Shown here: positions 62,622 through 64,000 of the stretch, piece after piece
How positions within the stretch are numbered: the first letter of the stretch is position 1
Layout of the letters: each line of letters starts with the position of its first letter
Source: Caprella mutica
Lineage: Eukaryota; Arthropoda; Malacostraca; Amphipoda; Caprellidae
Direction: 5' to 3'
NCBI GenBank assembly: GCA_947561585.1
Contig: CANNZV010001046.1
Coordinates: 123,319-187,318 of the forward strand
DNA: 64,000 nucleotides
The notes under the pieces: model-generated
The model's database searches: none
Told to the model about the DNA's origin: nothing
What the model saw: only the letters and a program-made list of their open reading frames with translations
Translations under genes and position numbers: made by a program

Positions 62622-64000
62622 TAGTACCTTTTTATTTACAAGCGTAAATTTTATACTTTAATTTATGATTTTCTTAGAAATATCAACAAATAGAGGAAAC
62701 GTATCATTACATTATTGAACAGTAATCACACTCTATTTGCGTTGTTTCGGTGTTTATAACTTTTCATTTTACGTTATCAGACCATAGCTTCTAGGTACAG
62801 TGTAAAATTTATGGCTTGAGATGACGGTGGAGATAACATTGTAAAATAATGTCCAATAAAACTCATGTTTCGGAATAAGATATCACATTTCTTATTTAAG
62901 AGCATTGGCATAGTAAGCTGACGATATGAATATTTTGAATTGAATTGAAGTATTTCAATGATTAAAGCAAATTAAGTATTAAGAACCTCACTCAAGTTCA
63001 ATTTTCTGTCAGTAAATTATCTATTGGACGATGAACCTTTTATTCACAGAAGCTTGGCAAATCCTTTATGCTACTTGTCTAAGTGAATATTATTCATTGA
63101 GATTCCTCTACTCTATCAAATAATTCCTTTACAATGATGTACACTCTCTTTCAAAGCGCCCCACTGCGGATATATTCAGAACTAAATAAATAGTTTCGGC
63201 ATTACTTCTCGCTGCATGAGAGCGAGTTCTCTCCCGCCATTGTGTTTCCGAACTCATTAATTGTCAGCGTAAATAAGAGTCTTCATGCTAATACGCCTGT
63301 CGCCATACTGTCTAGAGCATTATTTTCATAAAAAATGGTATCAATACCACTATATTGGTACTTACTTATGGATTTACTGTAAACATTGATATTTTTATGA
63401 ATGTTTTTCACTCTAGGAGTTAATATTATTAATATTGAATGGAAGTGGATGATACATAAATCTTCTCTCCATAACAGTGGAATGCATTGACTCTAAATTG
63501 ATATTGTAAGAATATTTTTTTCCGTATGAGTTCATCCATTGTGGAATATCATTTCTATTTACAGTAAATAAATTTATTCTTATCCTTTTTATCCATTCAT
63601 CTTGCAAGTGACAATTTCCAAACAATCTCGGAACTTCCGAATATTAACGCTTTTGGAAAATAAGTAGTATTCAGAACTCTGCATTAAAGCTGATGTGGAA
63701 ACATTTGCATTATTCATGGTCATATTAGCATTCTTTAATTCAACTTGAAATATATTCAGTTCAATTTCATAACTTTTAACTTTTAAAATATTACACTACA
63801 GCCTTTTTATTTTCATAGGGTACTGCAATTATATATATTATATATTTTAGTTCAATTTATCTTCATGAACTCTTTAGAGCACTTTAAATTGCAAAATATA
63901 TTCTTTTAAAAATGAATAAAGAATTAGATAAAAATTACATAAAGATTATTGTTATCGCTTTTAAACTAAACTTCATGTATACATAATTGAAAAACTAAGA
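62622..64000. other. Non-coding, no feature recognised
   Basis: AT-rich to the window end. The minus frame at 63413-63625 has no recognisable motif. Confidence 0.5.

Noticed and set aside
61475..62650. Long direct similarity GTATCTGTTTTATTT / GTACCTTTTTATTT as a target duplication of the second foldback element
   Set aside because: The two stretches are not placed symmetrically against the array ends and match imperfectly in T-rich DNA.

Overview
The window looks like a repeat-dominated stretch of an animal genome, most likely an insect or other arthropod. It is AT-rich by eye. Its open frames belong to eukaryotic mobile elements: Ty3/Gypsy, DIRS-type tyrosine-recombinase, CACTA-like, hAT-like and Tc1-like. 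One gene has clear spliceosomal introns. The intact Gypsy element has a tRNA-Lys primer site of the kind known from Drosophila gypsy and a TCAGTT initiator. I could not name the species and recognised no ordinary host gene.

1-20600: a decayed Ty3/Gypsy element (A) on the + strand, whose 5' part lies off the left edge. Its parts read Gag, retropepsin 1, RT, RNase H, an OTU-like domain, retropepsin 2, integrase, a long C-terminal tail, a polypurine tract and an LTR start. Two elements split it. An 8.06-kb element with about 220-bp terminal inverted repeats and TA duplications (809-8863) sits in retropepsin 1; it carries a hAT-like element with a dead Tc1-like transposase inside. A DIRS-type element (about 11595-16756) sits in retropepsin 2.

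21316-23615: two arrays of a 44-bp minisatellite whose core matches the complement of the 3' end of a tRNA-Leu including CCA, as in a retroelement primer-binding site.

24553-34797: a full-length, apparently young Ty3/Gypsy element (B). Its two 311-bp LTRs look identical and it has a 4-bp GTTT duplication, a tRNA-Lys primer site, gag and pol in one frame separated by a single UGA, and a small third ORF that may encode a membrane protein.

34999-50198: satellite arrays, then a 14.19-kb DNA transposon (35814-50004). It is inserted precisely, with an AT duplication, into a 64-bp tandem array. It has CCCAGGCAG termini, dense subterminal repeats, an intact CACTA/Transposase_21-like gene (711 codons) and a five-exon gene for a DUF4806-like protein. 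Small hAT-type and foldback-like elements are nested in it.

50199-64000: non-coding DNA with several minisatellites, a hAT-like 2-kb element, and two foldback elements whose ends are inverted arrays of 16-bp units. One of these (57249-58511) has a perfect 9-bp target duplication.

The coding content is therefore almost entirely transposon machinery. The items most worth a second look are the Transposase_21/DUF4806 transposon, the OTU plus double-retropepsin Gypsy lineage, the in-frame UGA of element B, and the tRNA-Leu-like minisatellite.
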